Positions 16,271 through 24,300 of a DNA stretch of 64,000 nt are shown in pieces. Numbering within the stretch: the stretch's first letter is position 1; each line of letters starts with the position of its first letter. The notes beneath the pieces are model-generated. The model was not told where the DNA came from, did no database searches, and saw only the letters and a list, made by a program, of their open reading frames with translations. The DNA is from Streptomyces sp. CB09001 (GTDB lineage Bacteria; Actinomycetota; Actinomycetes; Streptomycetales; Streptomycetaceae), in contig NZ_CP026730.1 in NCBI RefSeq assembly GCF_003369795.1, forward strand, positions 6,005,001 through 6,069,000. Direction: 5' to 3'. The position numbers and the translations under genes are program-made.

Positions 16271-17185
16271 TCACCCCCGGGCCAGGACCCGCGCGATCGA
16301 CGTGATCGTGTCCGGCCCCACCCGGCAGCAGCCGCCGACCAGCCGGGCCCCGCGCTCCCGCCAGTCCCGCACCCGCTCGACCGGGTACGACGAACGCCCC
16401 CGCCAGCCACGGGACTGCGCGTCCCACGCCTCTCCGCTGTTGGGATAGGCGACGACCGGTTTGCCGGTGACTCGGGCGGCGGTCTCGACCGCGCCGGACA
16501 CGTCCTCGGGGGCGCAGCAGTTGACGCCCACCGCGATCACCTCCGCCGCGTCGGCGGCCAGGGCGAAGGCCTCGTCCAGCGGCTGCCCGGCGCGGGTGCG
16601 GTCCCCGGCCACCGTGTACGACAGCCAGGCGGGCACGCCCAGTCCGCGCACCGCGCTCAGCAGCGCCGCCGCCTCGTCGGTGTCCGGGACCGTCTCCAGC
16701 GCGAGGACGTCGGGCCGTGCGGCGGCCAGCACCTCCAGGCGGGGGCGGTGGAAGCGCTCCAGTTCGCCCCTGCCGAGGCCGTACCGTCCCCGGTACTCGG
16801 AGCCGTCCGCGAGCATCGCCCCGTACGGGCCCGCCGACGCGGCCACCCACAGCGTGCGGTCCGGGCGGGCCGTCCGTGCCCGGCGTGCGGCCTCACGGGC
16901 CGACTCCACGCTCAGCGCGAGCAGTTCGGCGGCCCGCTCCCGCCCGATGCCGCGCCGGGCGAAACCCTCGAAGGTGGCCTGGTAGCTGGAGGTGATCACC
17001 ACCTCGGCGCCCGCCTCGAAGTAGGCGAGGTGGGCCCGTGTGATCGCCTCGGGGTCCTCGGCGAGCAGCCGGGCCGACCACAGCGCGTCGCCCAGGTCGT
17101 GCCCGGCCGCCTCCAGCTGGTTGGACAGACCACCGTCCAGCACGAGCGGGCCGGAGGCGAGGGCGTCGGCGAAGTCCCTGGTCAT
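16271..17185 (-). CDS. mmuM: homocysteine S-methyltransferase
   Basis: A 304-residue zinc enzyme that transfers a methyl group from S-methylmethionine (or S-adenosylmethionine) to homocysteine, forming methionine. The opening VLDGGLSNQLEAAG is typical. The three zinc cysteines are visible: VNCCAPED near residue 225 and the C-terminal GGCCRVGP. It stands alone and is divergent from the CPBP operon. The symbol is by family; BHMT-like activity with another donor cannot be excluded. Confidence 0.9.
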   Translation of the reverse strand: MTRDFADALASGPLVLDGGLSNQLEAAGHDLGDALWSARLLAEDPEAITRAHLAYFEAGAEVVITSSYQATFEGFARRGIGRERAAELLALSVESAREAARRARTARPDRTLWVAASAGPYGAMLADGSEYRGRYGLGRGELERFHRPRLEVLAAARPDVLALETVPDTDEAAALLSAVRGLGVPAWLSYTVAGDRTRAGQPLDEAFALAADAAEVIAVGVNCCAPEDVSGAVETAARVTGKPVVAYPNSGEAWDAQSRGWRGRSSYPVERVRDWRERGARLVGGCCRVGPDTITSIARVLARG

Positions 17186-17346
17186 GGCACGAGGCTACGA
17201 CTTGTCCGGCGGGGCCACGGGGCCTTGTCCCCCGTGCGAGCTACAGGCAGGTGTCCACCCCGAGGTGACGATCTCCGGCCGCCCGATCCGTAGCGTCCTT
17301 CACAGCCCGCGGCACTCCGAGTCGCAGGCCCGACGAAGGAGTTCCC

Positions 17347-18186
17347 GTGAGGTTCGTGTGGCAGTTCCTGGCCGTGCTGGTGGCCTACGCCATCGGCGGC
17401 ATCGCCGTCCAGGGGGTGAAGGACAACGACTGGCTCACGCTGGTGGTCGGTCTCACCTCGGTCGCGCTCGTGGTGTTCGTGTACGCCTGGGTGGTACGGC
17501 GGACCGAGCGCCGGCAGGCCCTGGACGTGGCCCGGAAGGGCGCCGTGGCCAAGGCGGGCTGGGGGACGCTGATCGGCCTCGGACTGTTCGGGGCCGTCAT
17601 CACGAACCTCTTCGCCTCCGGGTACTACGAGGTCGACGGACTCGGCTCGGTGCAGGGCGCGGTCGGGCTGGTCGGGTTCATGGCCGCCGCCGCCGCGACG
17701 GAGGAGGTCGTGTTCCGCGGGGTCCTGTTCCGGATCATCGAGGAGCACATCGGCACCTACCTCGCACTGGGGCTGACCGGCCTCGCGTTCGGCCTCATGC
17801 ACCTGCTCAACGAGGACGCCACCCTGTGGGGTGCCCTCGCCATCGCCATCGAGGCCGGATTCATGCTCGCCGCCGCGTACGCCGCCACCCGCAGCCTCTG
17901 GCTGGTCATCGGCGTCCACTTCGGCTGGAACTTCGCCGCGGGCGGCATCTTCAGCACCTCGGTCTCCGGCACCGGCACGAGCGAAGGACTGCTGGACGCC
18001 GCGATGTCGGGTCCGAAGCTGCTCACCGGTGGTGACTTCGGTCCGGAGGGCAGCGTCTACTCGGTGGGCTTCGGGGCGCTGCTGACCCTGGTGTTCCTGT
18101 GGCTGGCGCACCGGCGCGGGAACGTGATGCCGTTCGGCGCCCGGCGTGCCGCGCGCGCCGGCTCCACCGCTACACTTCCCCGATGA
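17347..18186 (+). CDS. CPBP-family intramembrane metalloprotease
   Basis: A 279-residue polytopic membrane protein with the CPBP (CAAX protease / Rce1-like) signature. E118-E119-x-x-x-R is seen as EEVVFRG, followed by FGLMHLLN and HFGWNF. GTG start with GAAGGAG upstream. It is cotranscribed with the histidine kinase, the ATG of which overlaps its stop (ATGA). It might cleave a membrane substrate linked to that signalling pair; the substrate is unknown. Confidence 0.87.
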   Translation: MRFVWQFLAVLVAYAIGGIAVQGVKDNDWLTLVVGLTSVALVVFVYAWVVRRTERRQALDVARKGAVAKAGWGTLIGLGLFGAVITNLFASGYYEVDGLGSVQGAVGLVGFMAAAAATEEVVFRGVLFRIIEEHIGTYLALGLTGLAFGLMHLLNEDATLWGALAIAIEAGFMLAAAYAATRSLWLVIGVHFGWNFAAGGIFSTSVSGTGTSEGLLDAAMSGPKLLTGGDFGPEGSVYSVGFGALLTLVFLWLAHRRGNVMPFGARRAARAGSTATLPR

Positions 18187-19340
18187 TCGATCGCCGACGG
18201 GTCCTGGAGCGGTGGCGCGGCCTCGACGTCACGGCCCGGGACCTCCCGCTCGGGGTACTGCTCCTCGTCGCCTCGCTCCTGCCGGCGCTCCGGGGTCAGG
18301 GCACGGAGATCGGCGGCCTGCCCACCCGTCCCGCCGACGCGCTGGCCGGGGTGGCGGCCGTTCTGCAGTCCATCCCCCTGGCCGTGCGCCGGCGGTGGAC
18401 ACTCGCCTGCCTCGCCCTGGTCTCGCTCGGCTTCGTCCTCGACCAACTGCGCGGCTACCACCTGTTCGCGGGCGCCGCACTCCCGATCGTGCTGATCAAC
18501 GCGGGCTCCCGCCAGGAGAAGTACCGGCGTGCCACGCAGATCGCCGCCAGTCTCGCGTACGTGGCCATGGCCGTCGGGCTGAACGCGCGCGGCGGCGACG
18601 AGACGTTGGTCGAGTACGTGACGTTCTACCTGGTCCTCGCCCTGGCCTGGGGCATCGGCGCGTGGATGCGTTCCGCGCGGGCCGCGGAGGCCGAACGCCG
18701 CAGCCGGGTCGCCGAGGACGCCCGCAACGCCGAACGCACGCGCATCGCCCGCGAGCTGCACGACGTCGTGACCCATCACGTGACGGCGATGGTCGTGCAG
18801 TCCGAGGCCGCCCGGTACCTGACCGCCGCGCCCGAGCGGCTCGACGAGAGCCTGGCCGCCGTCAGCGACACCGGCCGGCGGGCCATCACCGACCTGCGGC
18901 ATCTGCTCGACCTGCTCAACCCGGACCACGGCACCGCCGAGCCCAGGACGCCCCCCGTCGGCCGGGTGCTCACGCTGGTCGAGCAGACCCGCCGGGCCGG
19001 GCAGCCGGTGGAGTTCACCGAGGAGGGCACCCCGGCGGCGGCGACCGGCAGCTCCGACCTCGTCGCCTACCGCGTCGTGCAGGAGGCCCTGACCAACGCC
19101 CTCAAGTACGATCACGGCGGCAACACCTCGGTCCTGGTACGGCACGGAGAACGGGAGATCACGGTGGAGGTCGGCACGGACGGCTCCGGTACGGGGGCCG
19201 CGTCCCCCGGCGGAAGCGGGCGGGGGCTGGCCGGCCTGCGGGAACGGGTCGACGTGCTGGGCGGCGAGTTCAGCGCGGACCGTGCGGCGGGCGGCGGCTT
19301 CGTCGTCAAGGCCCGGATACCCGGGGGGAACACGGCATGA
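18183..19340 (+). CDS. sensor histidine kinase (HisKA_3 type)
   Basis: A 385-residue NarL-type kinase. About five transmembrane helices in residues 20-155, then the dimerisation box RIARELHDVVTHH with phosphorylatable H193, and a C-terminal GHKL ATPase domain with N box QEALTNALKY and GRGLAGLRERV. There is no large extracellular sensor, so it belongs to the intramembrane-sensing group. ATG overlaps the protease stop; its own stop overlaps the response regulator start. The three form one translational unit. Confidence 0.92.
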   Translation: MIDRRRVLERWRGLDVTARDLPLGVLLLVASLLPALRGQGTEIGGLPTRPADALAGVAAVLQSIPLAVRRRWTLACLALVSLGFVLDQLRGYHLFAGAALPIVLINAGSRQEKYRRATQIAASLAYVAMAVGLNARGGDETLVEYVTFYLVLALAWGIGAWMRSARAAEAERRSRVAEDARNAERTRIARELHDVVTHHVTAMVVQSEAARYLTAAPERLDESLAAVSDTGRRAITDLRHLLDLLNPDHGTAEPRTPPVGRVLTLVEQTRRAGQPVEFTEEGTPAAATGSSDLVAYRVVQEALTNALKYDHGGNTSVLVRHGEREITVEVGTDGSGTGAASPGGSGRGLAGLRERVDVLGGEFSADRAAGGGFVVKARIPGGNTA

Positions 19341-19996
19341 GCGCGCCGATCCGAGTCGTGATCTGCGACGACCAGGCACTGATCCGCACCGGTCTGACGA
19401 CCATCGTCGACGCCCAGCCCGACCTGGAGGTGGTCGGCGAGTGCGGGGACGGCCAGACCGGGGTCGACCTGGCCCGCGAACTGCGCCCGGACGTCGTGGT
19501 GATGGACATCCGCATGCCGGTGCTCGACGGCCTGGAGGCCACCCGCCTGCTGGCCGGTGCCGGGGTGGAGCACCCCGTCAAGGTGCTGGTGGTCACGACG
19601 TTCAACCTCGACGAGTACGTCTACGAGGCGCTCCGCGCGGGCGCGAGCGGCTTCCTGCTCAAGGACGCGCCGCCGGACCGGCTGCTGCACGGCATTCGCA
19701 CCGTGGCCATGGGCGCGGCGCTGCTCGACCCCGACGTGACGCGCCGCCTCGTGGGCCGGTACGCGGCCCGGATCCGCCCCGTCGCGGGCGGCGCCCGGGA
19801 CATCCCGCTGACCCCGCGGGAGACCGAGGTCCTGCGCCTGATCGCGGACGGGCTCTCCAACAGCGAGATCGCCGCGGCCCTCGTGATCAGCCCCGAGACC
19901 GTCAAGACCTTCGTGTCCCGCATCCTCACCAAGCTGGACCTCCGCGACCGCGTCCAGGCGGTCGTCTTCGCCTACCGGCACGGACTGGTGACCTGA
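19337..19996 (+). CDS. NarL/LuxR-type response regulator
   Basis: A 219-residue response regulator. Receiver residues 1-125 with D11-D12, phospho-acceptor D57 (VVVMDIRMP), the TT of VVTTFN and the Lys of FLLKDA; a LuxR helix-turn-helix at about 150-210 (LTPRETEVLRLIADGLSNSEIA). Partner of the overlapping histidine kinase. Targets unknown; autoregulation of the upstream protease operon is possible. Confidence 0.93.
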   Translation: MSAPIRVVICDDQALIRTGLTTIVDAQPDLEVVGECGDGQTGVDLARELRPDVVVMDIRMPVLDGLEATRLLAGAGVEHPVKVLVVTTFNLDEYVYEALRAGASGFLLKDAPPDRLLHGIRTVAMGAALLDPDVTRRLVGRYAARIRPVAGGARDIPLTPRETEVLRLIADGLSNSEIAAALVISPETVKTFVSRILTKLDLRDRVQAVVFAYRHGLVT

Positions 19997-20059
19997 GCGG
20001 AGAGCCCGCGCGGGCCGCCGGGGACACTTCGGCCGCCACCGAAGGAACCGGCACCTAGC

Positions 20060-20530
20060 GTGCGGGACATGAGCGACACGAACACCCGCACCTCGCCCGC
20101 CGACGCCGTCACCGGCATGGTCGACCACGTCCTGGACCTGGCCGCCACCTGGACCCGCTGGGACGGGCGGCCCGCCCACGCCGACGGCCGTGTCCACACC
20201 CCGCACAAGGCGATCCGGCGGGTCGCCGACCACATGGTCGACCACCTCGCGGAGCTGGAGGCCCGGCTGGCGGGGGAGGAGACGCAGCCCGACCACTGGC
20301 ACGCCTCCCTGGTCACCACGGAGGCGGACCGCGCCGCCTTCACCTCCGAGGACCTCGACGAGGCCCGCAGCCGCCTCACCCGGCTCGCCCGGATCTGGGC
20401 CAACCGCCTGGACGCGCTCACCGAAGAGCAGCTCGACCACTCGCCGGGCGAGGGCTGGAGTTTCCGGGAACTGGCCGCGCACCTGGCGGAGTCCGGGTAC
20501 TACGCCGACGCGGTGGGCGATCTCTCGTGA
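20060..20530 (+). CDS. DinB-like / mycothiol-dependent-type small protein
   Basis: A 156-residue four-helix-bundle protein of the DinB/MDMPI type, with well-placed histidines (IRRVADHMVDHLAE and the late LAAHLAES) that could bind a metal. GTG at 20060 is used because GAAGGA lies 14 bases upstream; ATG 20069 is an alternative. The downstream gene starts within its stop codon, so the two are coupled. Such proteins can be thiol transferases, but no catalytic evidence is visible. Confidence 0.75.
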   Translation: MRDMSDTNTRTSPADAVTGMVDHVLDLAATWTRWDGRPAHADGRVHTPHKAIRRVADHMVDHLAELEARLAGEETQPDHWHASLVTTEADRAAFTSEDLDEARSRLTRLARIWANRLDALTEEQLDHSPGEGWSFRELAAHLAESGYYADAVGDLS

Positions 20531-21345
20531 GCGCCTTCGCCGCCCTGCACCGCGCAGGTGAGCCGCTGCTGCTGCCGTGCGCCTGGGACCACGCCTCCGC
20601 CTTCGCCCTCGCCGGGCAGGGCTTTCGCGCCGTCGGCACGACCAGCCTCGGCGTCGCGGCGGCGGCCGGACTGCCCGACGGGGCGTCCGCGACCCGCGAC
20701 GAGACCCTGCGGCTGGCCCTCACCCTCGGCTCGGCCCCCATCCTGCTCTCCGTCGACGCGGAGGGCGGGTTCAGCGACGACCCCGACGCGGTGGGGGAGT
20801 TCGCGCGACAGCTGGCGGCGGTCGGTGCCGTCGGCATCAACCTGGAGGACGCCCTCGGGCCCGCCGACCGGCACGCCGCGAAGATCGCCGCGGTCCGCTC
20901 GGCCGCCCCCGGCCTGTTCGTCAACGCCCGCACGGACACGTACTGGTCGGGCGACGGCGACGCCACTCAGACGCTGCGGCGCCTGGAGGCCTACCGCGAG
21001 GCCGGTGCCGACGGCGTCTTCGTCCCCGGACTCACCGACCCCGCCCGCATCGCGTCCCTCGCCGCCCACTTCGACGTTCCCCTCAACGTCCTGTACGCGC
21101 CCGCGGGACCCAGCCTCGCGCACCTCGCCGACCTCGGCGTACGCCGCGTCAGCCTCGGCTCGCTGCTCTACCGGCGGGCGCTGGGCGCCGCCGTCCGGGC
21201 AGCCACCGACGTCCGGGCGGGCCGGCACCCGGACGGCCCGACGCCCACGTACGCCGAGGTGCGGGCGCCGGGCCGACCTCAAGCGCGCGGCCAGTTCTCC
21301 AGCGCCACGTGCAGCGCGTCGACCGCCTTGTCCCAGGACGCCTGA
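20527..21345 (+). CDS. isocitrate lyase / phosphoenolpyruvate mutase family protein
   Basis: A 272-residue TIM barrel of the ICL/PEPM superfamily. Visible motifs are SVDAEGGFSDD (metal-binding Asp/Glu), INLEDA and VNARTDTYW. The Cys-containing active loop of isocitrate lyase is not seen, so a methylisocitrate-lyase or oxaloacetate-hydrolase-like activity is more likely. GTG start within the stop of the DinB-like gene. The last 67 bases overlap the convergent TetR gene, an unusually deep overlap. Confidence 0.85.
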   Translation: MSAFAALHRAGEPLLLPCAWDHASAFALAGQGFRAVGTTSLGVAAAAGLPDGASATRDETLRLALTLGSAPILLSVDAEGGFSDDPDAVGEFARQLAAVGAVGINLEDALGPADRHAAKIAAVRSAAPGLFVNARTDTYWSGDGDATQTLRRLEAYREAGADGVFVPGLTDPARIASLAAHFDVPLNVLYAPAGPSLAHLADLGVRRVSLGSLLYRRALGAAVRAATDVRAGRHPDGPTPTYAEVRAPGRPQARGQFSSATCSASTALSQDA

Positions 21346-21848
21346 ACGTCCCGCGGGGCCCCGAAGGCGCCGGAGGACTCCAGCGCGCAGTACCCGTGGA
21401 AGGTGCTGCGCAGCAGGCGTACGGCGTCGGTGAGGTCGGGCTCCGTGAGGCCGTAGGACCGCAGCATGCCGTAGGTGATCTCGGTGGTGCGGCGCAGGGT
21501 GGGGGAGTCGGCGACGAGGGACTGGTCGACGCGGATCTGCGTGGCGGCGTAGCGGCCGGGGTGGCGCAGGGCGTACGCCCGGTAGGCGCCCGCGAAGGCG
21601 GCCAGCGCCTCCTTCCCCGCCCGGCCGGCCACCGCCGCGGCGATCTCCTCGATCAGCTCGCCGCCGGCCAGCAGCGCGACCCGGACGCGCAGGTCCTGGA
21701 GGTTGCGCACGTGGGTGTACAGGCTGGCGTCCTTCACCCCGAAGTGCCGGGCGAGCGCGGAGACGGTGACCGCCTCGAAGCCGGCCTCGTCGGCCAGGCC
21801 GGCGGCCGCGGCGACGACACGGTCCGTGGTAAGACCCACTCGGGGCAT
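21279..21848 (-). CDS. TetR/AcrR-family transcriptional regulator
   Basis: A 189-residue regulator. The N-terminal helix-turn-helix covers about residues 8-50 (VTVSALARHFGVKDASLYTHVRN) and a ligand-binding domain follows, with FHGYCALESSGAFG recalling the WHG C-terminal class. The ATG has GGAAGG upstream. A perfect 19-base palindrome lies 16 bases upstream and probably mediates autorepression. It is divergent from the PHP-domain gene, a possible second target. Confidence 0.9.
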   Translation of the reverse strand: MPRVGLTTDRVVAAAAGLADEAGFEAVTVSALARHFGVKDASLYTHVRNLQDLRVRVALLAGGELIEEIAAAVAGRAGKEALAAFAGAYRAYALRHPGRYAATQIRVDQSLVADSPTLRRTTEITYGMLRSYGLTEPDLTDAVRLLRSTFHGYCALESSGAFGAPRDVQASWDKAVDALHVALENWPRA

Positions 21849-21863
21849 GCGCCACCTTCCTGC

Positions 21864-21882
21864 AACCTAGGGATCCTAGGTT
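21864..21882. promoter_or_regulatory. TetR operator palindrome
   Basis: Perfect arms AACCTAGG and CCTAGGTT around the spacer GAT. It lies just upstream of the TetR start and could also reach the promoter of the PHP gene at 22000. Confidence 0.75.
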
Positions 21883-21999
21883 TCATGCTAGGGCAGGACG
21901 GGCGGCAGCCCTGGATCACCTGCGAGTCGTTCAACGTTCACCTTCCACGCCGATTCTCCTCGAAGCCGCGCACGGCGGCGGTATCCAGGAGGAACACGC

Positions 22000-23727
22000 A
22001 TGGGGCACGGACACGGACACCCGCACGGTCACCACCACCACGGACACACACACGACCACGAGCACGCCACCGCACAGGCCCTGCCCGCCGCCTTCGACAC
22101 CAGCGTCCCCGACGAGGTCCTGAGCCCCGCGCAGCAGTCGCGCCGCGGTCTGCTGCGCCGCGCCGGTCTGCTCGGCGCCGGACTGGCCGCCGGCACCGTC
22201 CTCGCCCCGACCGGCACCGCCACCGCCGCACCCGCCGCCCCCGCGCAGGCCGCGAGCAACGGCCGCCGCAGGAAGGGCTTCCTCTGGCTGGCAGGCGACC
22301 ACCACATCCACACCCAGTACAGCAGCGACGGCAAGTACCGCGTCGTCGACCAGGTCCGCCAGGGCGCCCGGCACGGCATGGACTGGCTGGTCATCACCGA
22401 CCACGGCAGCGCCACCCACGCGAAGATCGGGGTGGAGAAGGTCAACCCGGACATCCGCGAGGCCCGCGACGCCCACGAGGACACCCTCGTCTTCCAGGGC
22501 CTGGAGTGGAACATCCCGGCCGCCGAGCACGGCACCGTCTTCGTCCACCCCGGCAAGCACGAGGTCTCGGTCCTCAAGCAGTTCGAGACCGACTACGACG
22601 GCAGCGTCAAGGGCGCGGGCGACTCCACCCCCGCCAACGAGGCCCTCGCCATCGCCGGACTCTCCTTCCTCGCCGACCAGGTCAAGCGGCGCAAGGTCAA
22701 GGACGCCCTGATGCTCGCCAACCACCCGGCGCGCAAGGGCATCGACTCCCCGCACGAGATCCGCGCCTGGCGCGACGCCACCTCCCGCGGCCACCAGATC
22801 GCCGTCGGCTTCGAGGGCGCCCCGGGCCACCAGGCGGGCGGCCTCCCCAAGCCCCTCGGCCCGGGCGGTGCCCGCGGCATCTACGACGGCAGCCCGAGCG
22901 CCAACTCCTTCGCCGGATACCCCCTGGAGAGCTACCGCACCTGGGGCGGCTTCGACTGGATGACCGCCACCGTCGGCGGCCTGTGGGACAGCCTCATCGC
23001 CGAGGGCCGCCCGTGGTGGATCACCGCCAACTCCGACTCCCACCAGGTCTACGCCGACACCGGCGCCCGCGGCGGCGGCGACTTCAACGCCAACGGCCGC
23101 TACGACGACCCCGTCTACGCCGGACAGATCGACATCAACCAGAACGACTTCTGGCCCGGCCAGTACAGCCGCACCCACGTCGGCTCCGACGGCTTCTCCT
23201 ACGCCGCCGTCATGGACGGCATCCGCGCCGGCCGCGTCTGGGTCGACCACGGGCAGCTCGTCAGCGGCCTCGACGTCCGCGTCTCGGGCGGCGGCCGCTG
23301 GGCCACCCTCGGCGGCGCCCTGCACGTCCGCAGGGGCACCCGGGTCACCCTCTCCATCGACGTCGCCCTGGCCGGCGGCCCCAACTGGGCGGGATTCGTC
23401 CCGAAGCTGGCCCGCGTCGACGTCATCCAGGGCGACGTGACCGGACCGGCCGCCGACAAGGACACCTTCACCGCGCCGACCGCCCGGGTGGTCAAGTCCT
23501 ACGAGGTCAACAAGGACACCGGCACCGTCCGCCTCACCTACGACCTCGGCCGCGTCGACCGCCCCGTCTACCTCCGCACCCGCGGCACCGACGGCAACCG
23601 GTCCGCCGTCGGCGCGCTGGGTGCCAAGGTCGACCCGGCGGGCCCCGCCATCGACGTCGTCGGCGACGCCGACCCGTGGCGCGACCTGTGGTTCTACTCC
23701 AACCCCGTCTGGATCCTGCCCTCGTGA
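22000..23727 (+). CDS. Tat-exported PHP-domain protein with histidine-rich N-terminus
   Basis: A 575-residue protein. Residues 1-22 are a His/Gly tract (HGHPHGHHHHGHTHDHEH) placed before a twin-arginine signal (SRRGLLRRAGLLGAG, about 47-60) and cleavage near residue 75. The mature part is a PHP metallohydrolase: GDHHIHTQYS, VITDHGS, EWNIP, NSDSHQVY. PHP domains hydrolyse phosphoesters with three metals, and Tat export would allow metal loading before export. GGAGGA lies before the ATG. The next gene starts inside its stop codon. Substrate unknown. Confidence 0.85.
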   Translation: MGHGHGHPHGHHHHGHTHDHEHATAQALPAAFDTSVPDEVLSPAQQSRRGLLRRAGLLGAGLAAGTVLAPTGTATAAPAAPAQAASNGRRRKGFLWLAGDHHIHTQYSSDGKYRVVDQVRQGARHGMDWLVITDHGSATHAKIGVEKVNPDIREARDAHEDTLVFQGLEWNIPAAEHGTVFVHPGKHEVSVLKQFETDYDGSVKGAGDSTPANEALAIAGLSFLADQVKRRKVKDALMLANHPARKGIDSPHEIRAWRDATSRGHQIAVGFEGAPGHQAGGLPKPLGPGGARGIYDGSPSANSFAGYPLESYRTWGGFDWMTATVGGLWDSLIAEGRPWWITANSDSHQVYADTGARGGGDFNANGRYDDPVYAGQIDINQNDFWPGQYSRTHVGSDGFSYAAVMDGIRAGRVWVDHGQLVSGLDVRVSGGGRWATLGGALHVRRGTRVTLSIDVALAGGPNWAGFVPKLARVDVIQGDVTGPAADKDTFTAPTARVVKSYEVNKDTGTVRLTYDLGRVDRPVYLRTRGTDGNRSAVGALGAKVDPAGPAIDVVGDADPWRDLWFYSNPVWILPS

Positions 23728-24248
23728 CACCGCCCGCCGCGCCGTACGTCCTCGGCATCGACACCGACGCGACGACCCTGCGCGAGGCCGACCACCTGCT
23801 CCAGGAGCTGGCGGCCGAACTCGTCCTTCCCGAGGGCGTCTTCGGCTGCACGCACCTGGTGCGGGACGGCCGCCCGCGGGTCGCCCTGTCCCTCGCCGCC
23901 GAGGCGGAGCCGGTCCTGCGCACCGCCCGGGACCGGCTCACGGCCCGCGGGCACGAGGTCCGCGACGGTGCCTGGGACGAGACCGGCCGTGCCGTCCTCT
24001 TCCCCGGCGCGGCCACCCTCACCGGCACCCTGACGCTCGCCGAGCTGCTCGCCCGCTCCGCCGTCGACCGGGTGACCGTCCTGGGCACACCGGACGAGCC
24101 CGCCCCGGACACCCGGCTGGTCACCCGGAACCACGTCCGCCCGCACTGGCAGGACGGCCGTCTCGTCCTGGCCGCCATGCCCGCGGTGGGCGGCACCCTG
24201 GTGCCGTTCGAGGACCCCGACCCCACACCGTGTTGCGCCGACCACTGA
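23724..24248 (+). CDS. hypothetical protein coupled to the PHP-domain gene
   Basis: A 174-residue protein with a GTG start overlapping the upstream stop (GTGA). No signal peptide and no family recognised; it ends in a CCADH motif that might bind metal. Conserved-looking segments are LGIDTDATTLREAD and LVTRNHVRPHW. Tight coupling suggests it works with the PHP-domain protein. Confidence 0.7.
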   Translation: MTPPAAPYVLGIDTDATTLREADHLLQELAAELVLPEGVFGCTHLVRDGRPRVALSLAAEAEPVLRTARDRLTARGHEVRDGAWDETGRAVLFPGAATLTGTLTLAELLARSAVDRVTVLGTPDEPAPDTRLVTRNHVRPHWQDGRLVLAAMPAVGGTLVPFEDPDPTPCCADH

Positions 24249-24267
24249 ACGGCCCGAACTCCAGGGG

Positions 24268-24300
24268 GCGCGGGGTGCTCAGCCCTGGAGCACCCCGCGC
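24268..24300. terminator. bidirectional terminator hairpin at the 3' end of aldO
   Basis: A perfect 13-base stem (GCGCGGGGTGCTC with GAGCACCCCGCGC) around a 7-base loop. It serves two convergent genes and lies partly within the last codons of aldO. Confidence 0.8.

Noticed and set aside
20577..23723. long upstream extension of the plus-strand frame ending at 24248
   Set aside because: Only the last 174 codons (from 23724) make sense. The rest is an Arg/Pro-rich shadow frame of the PEP-mutase-like and PHP genes and crosses the TetR gene.
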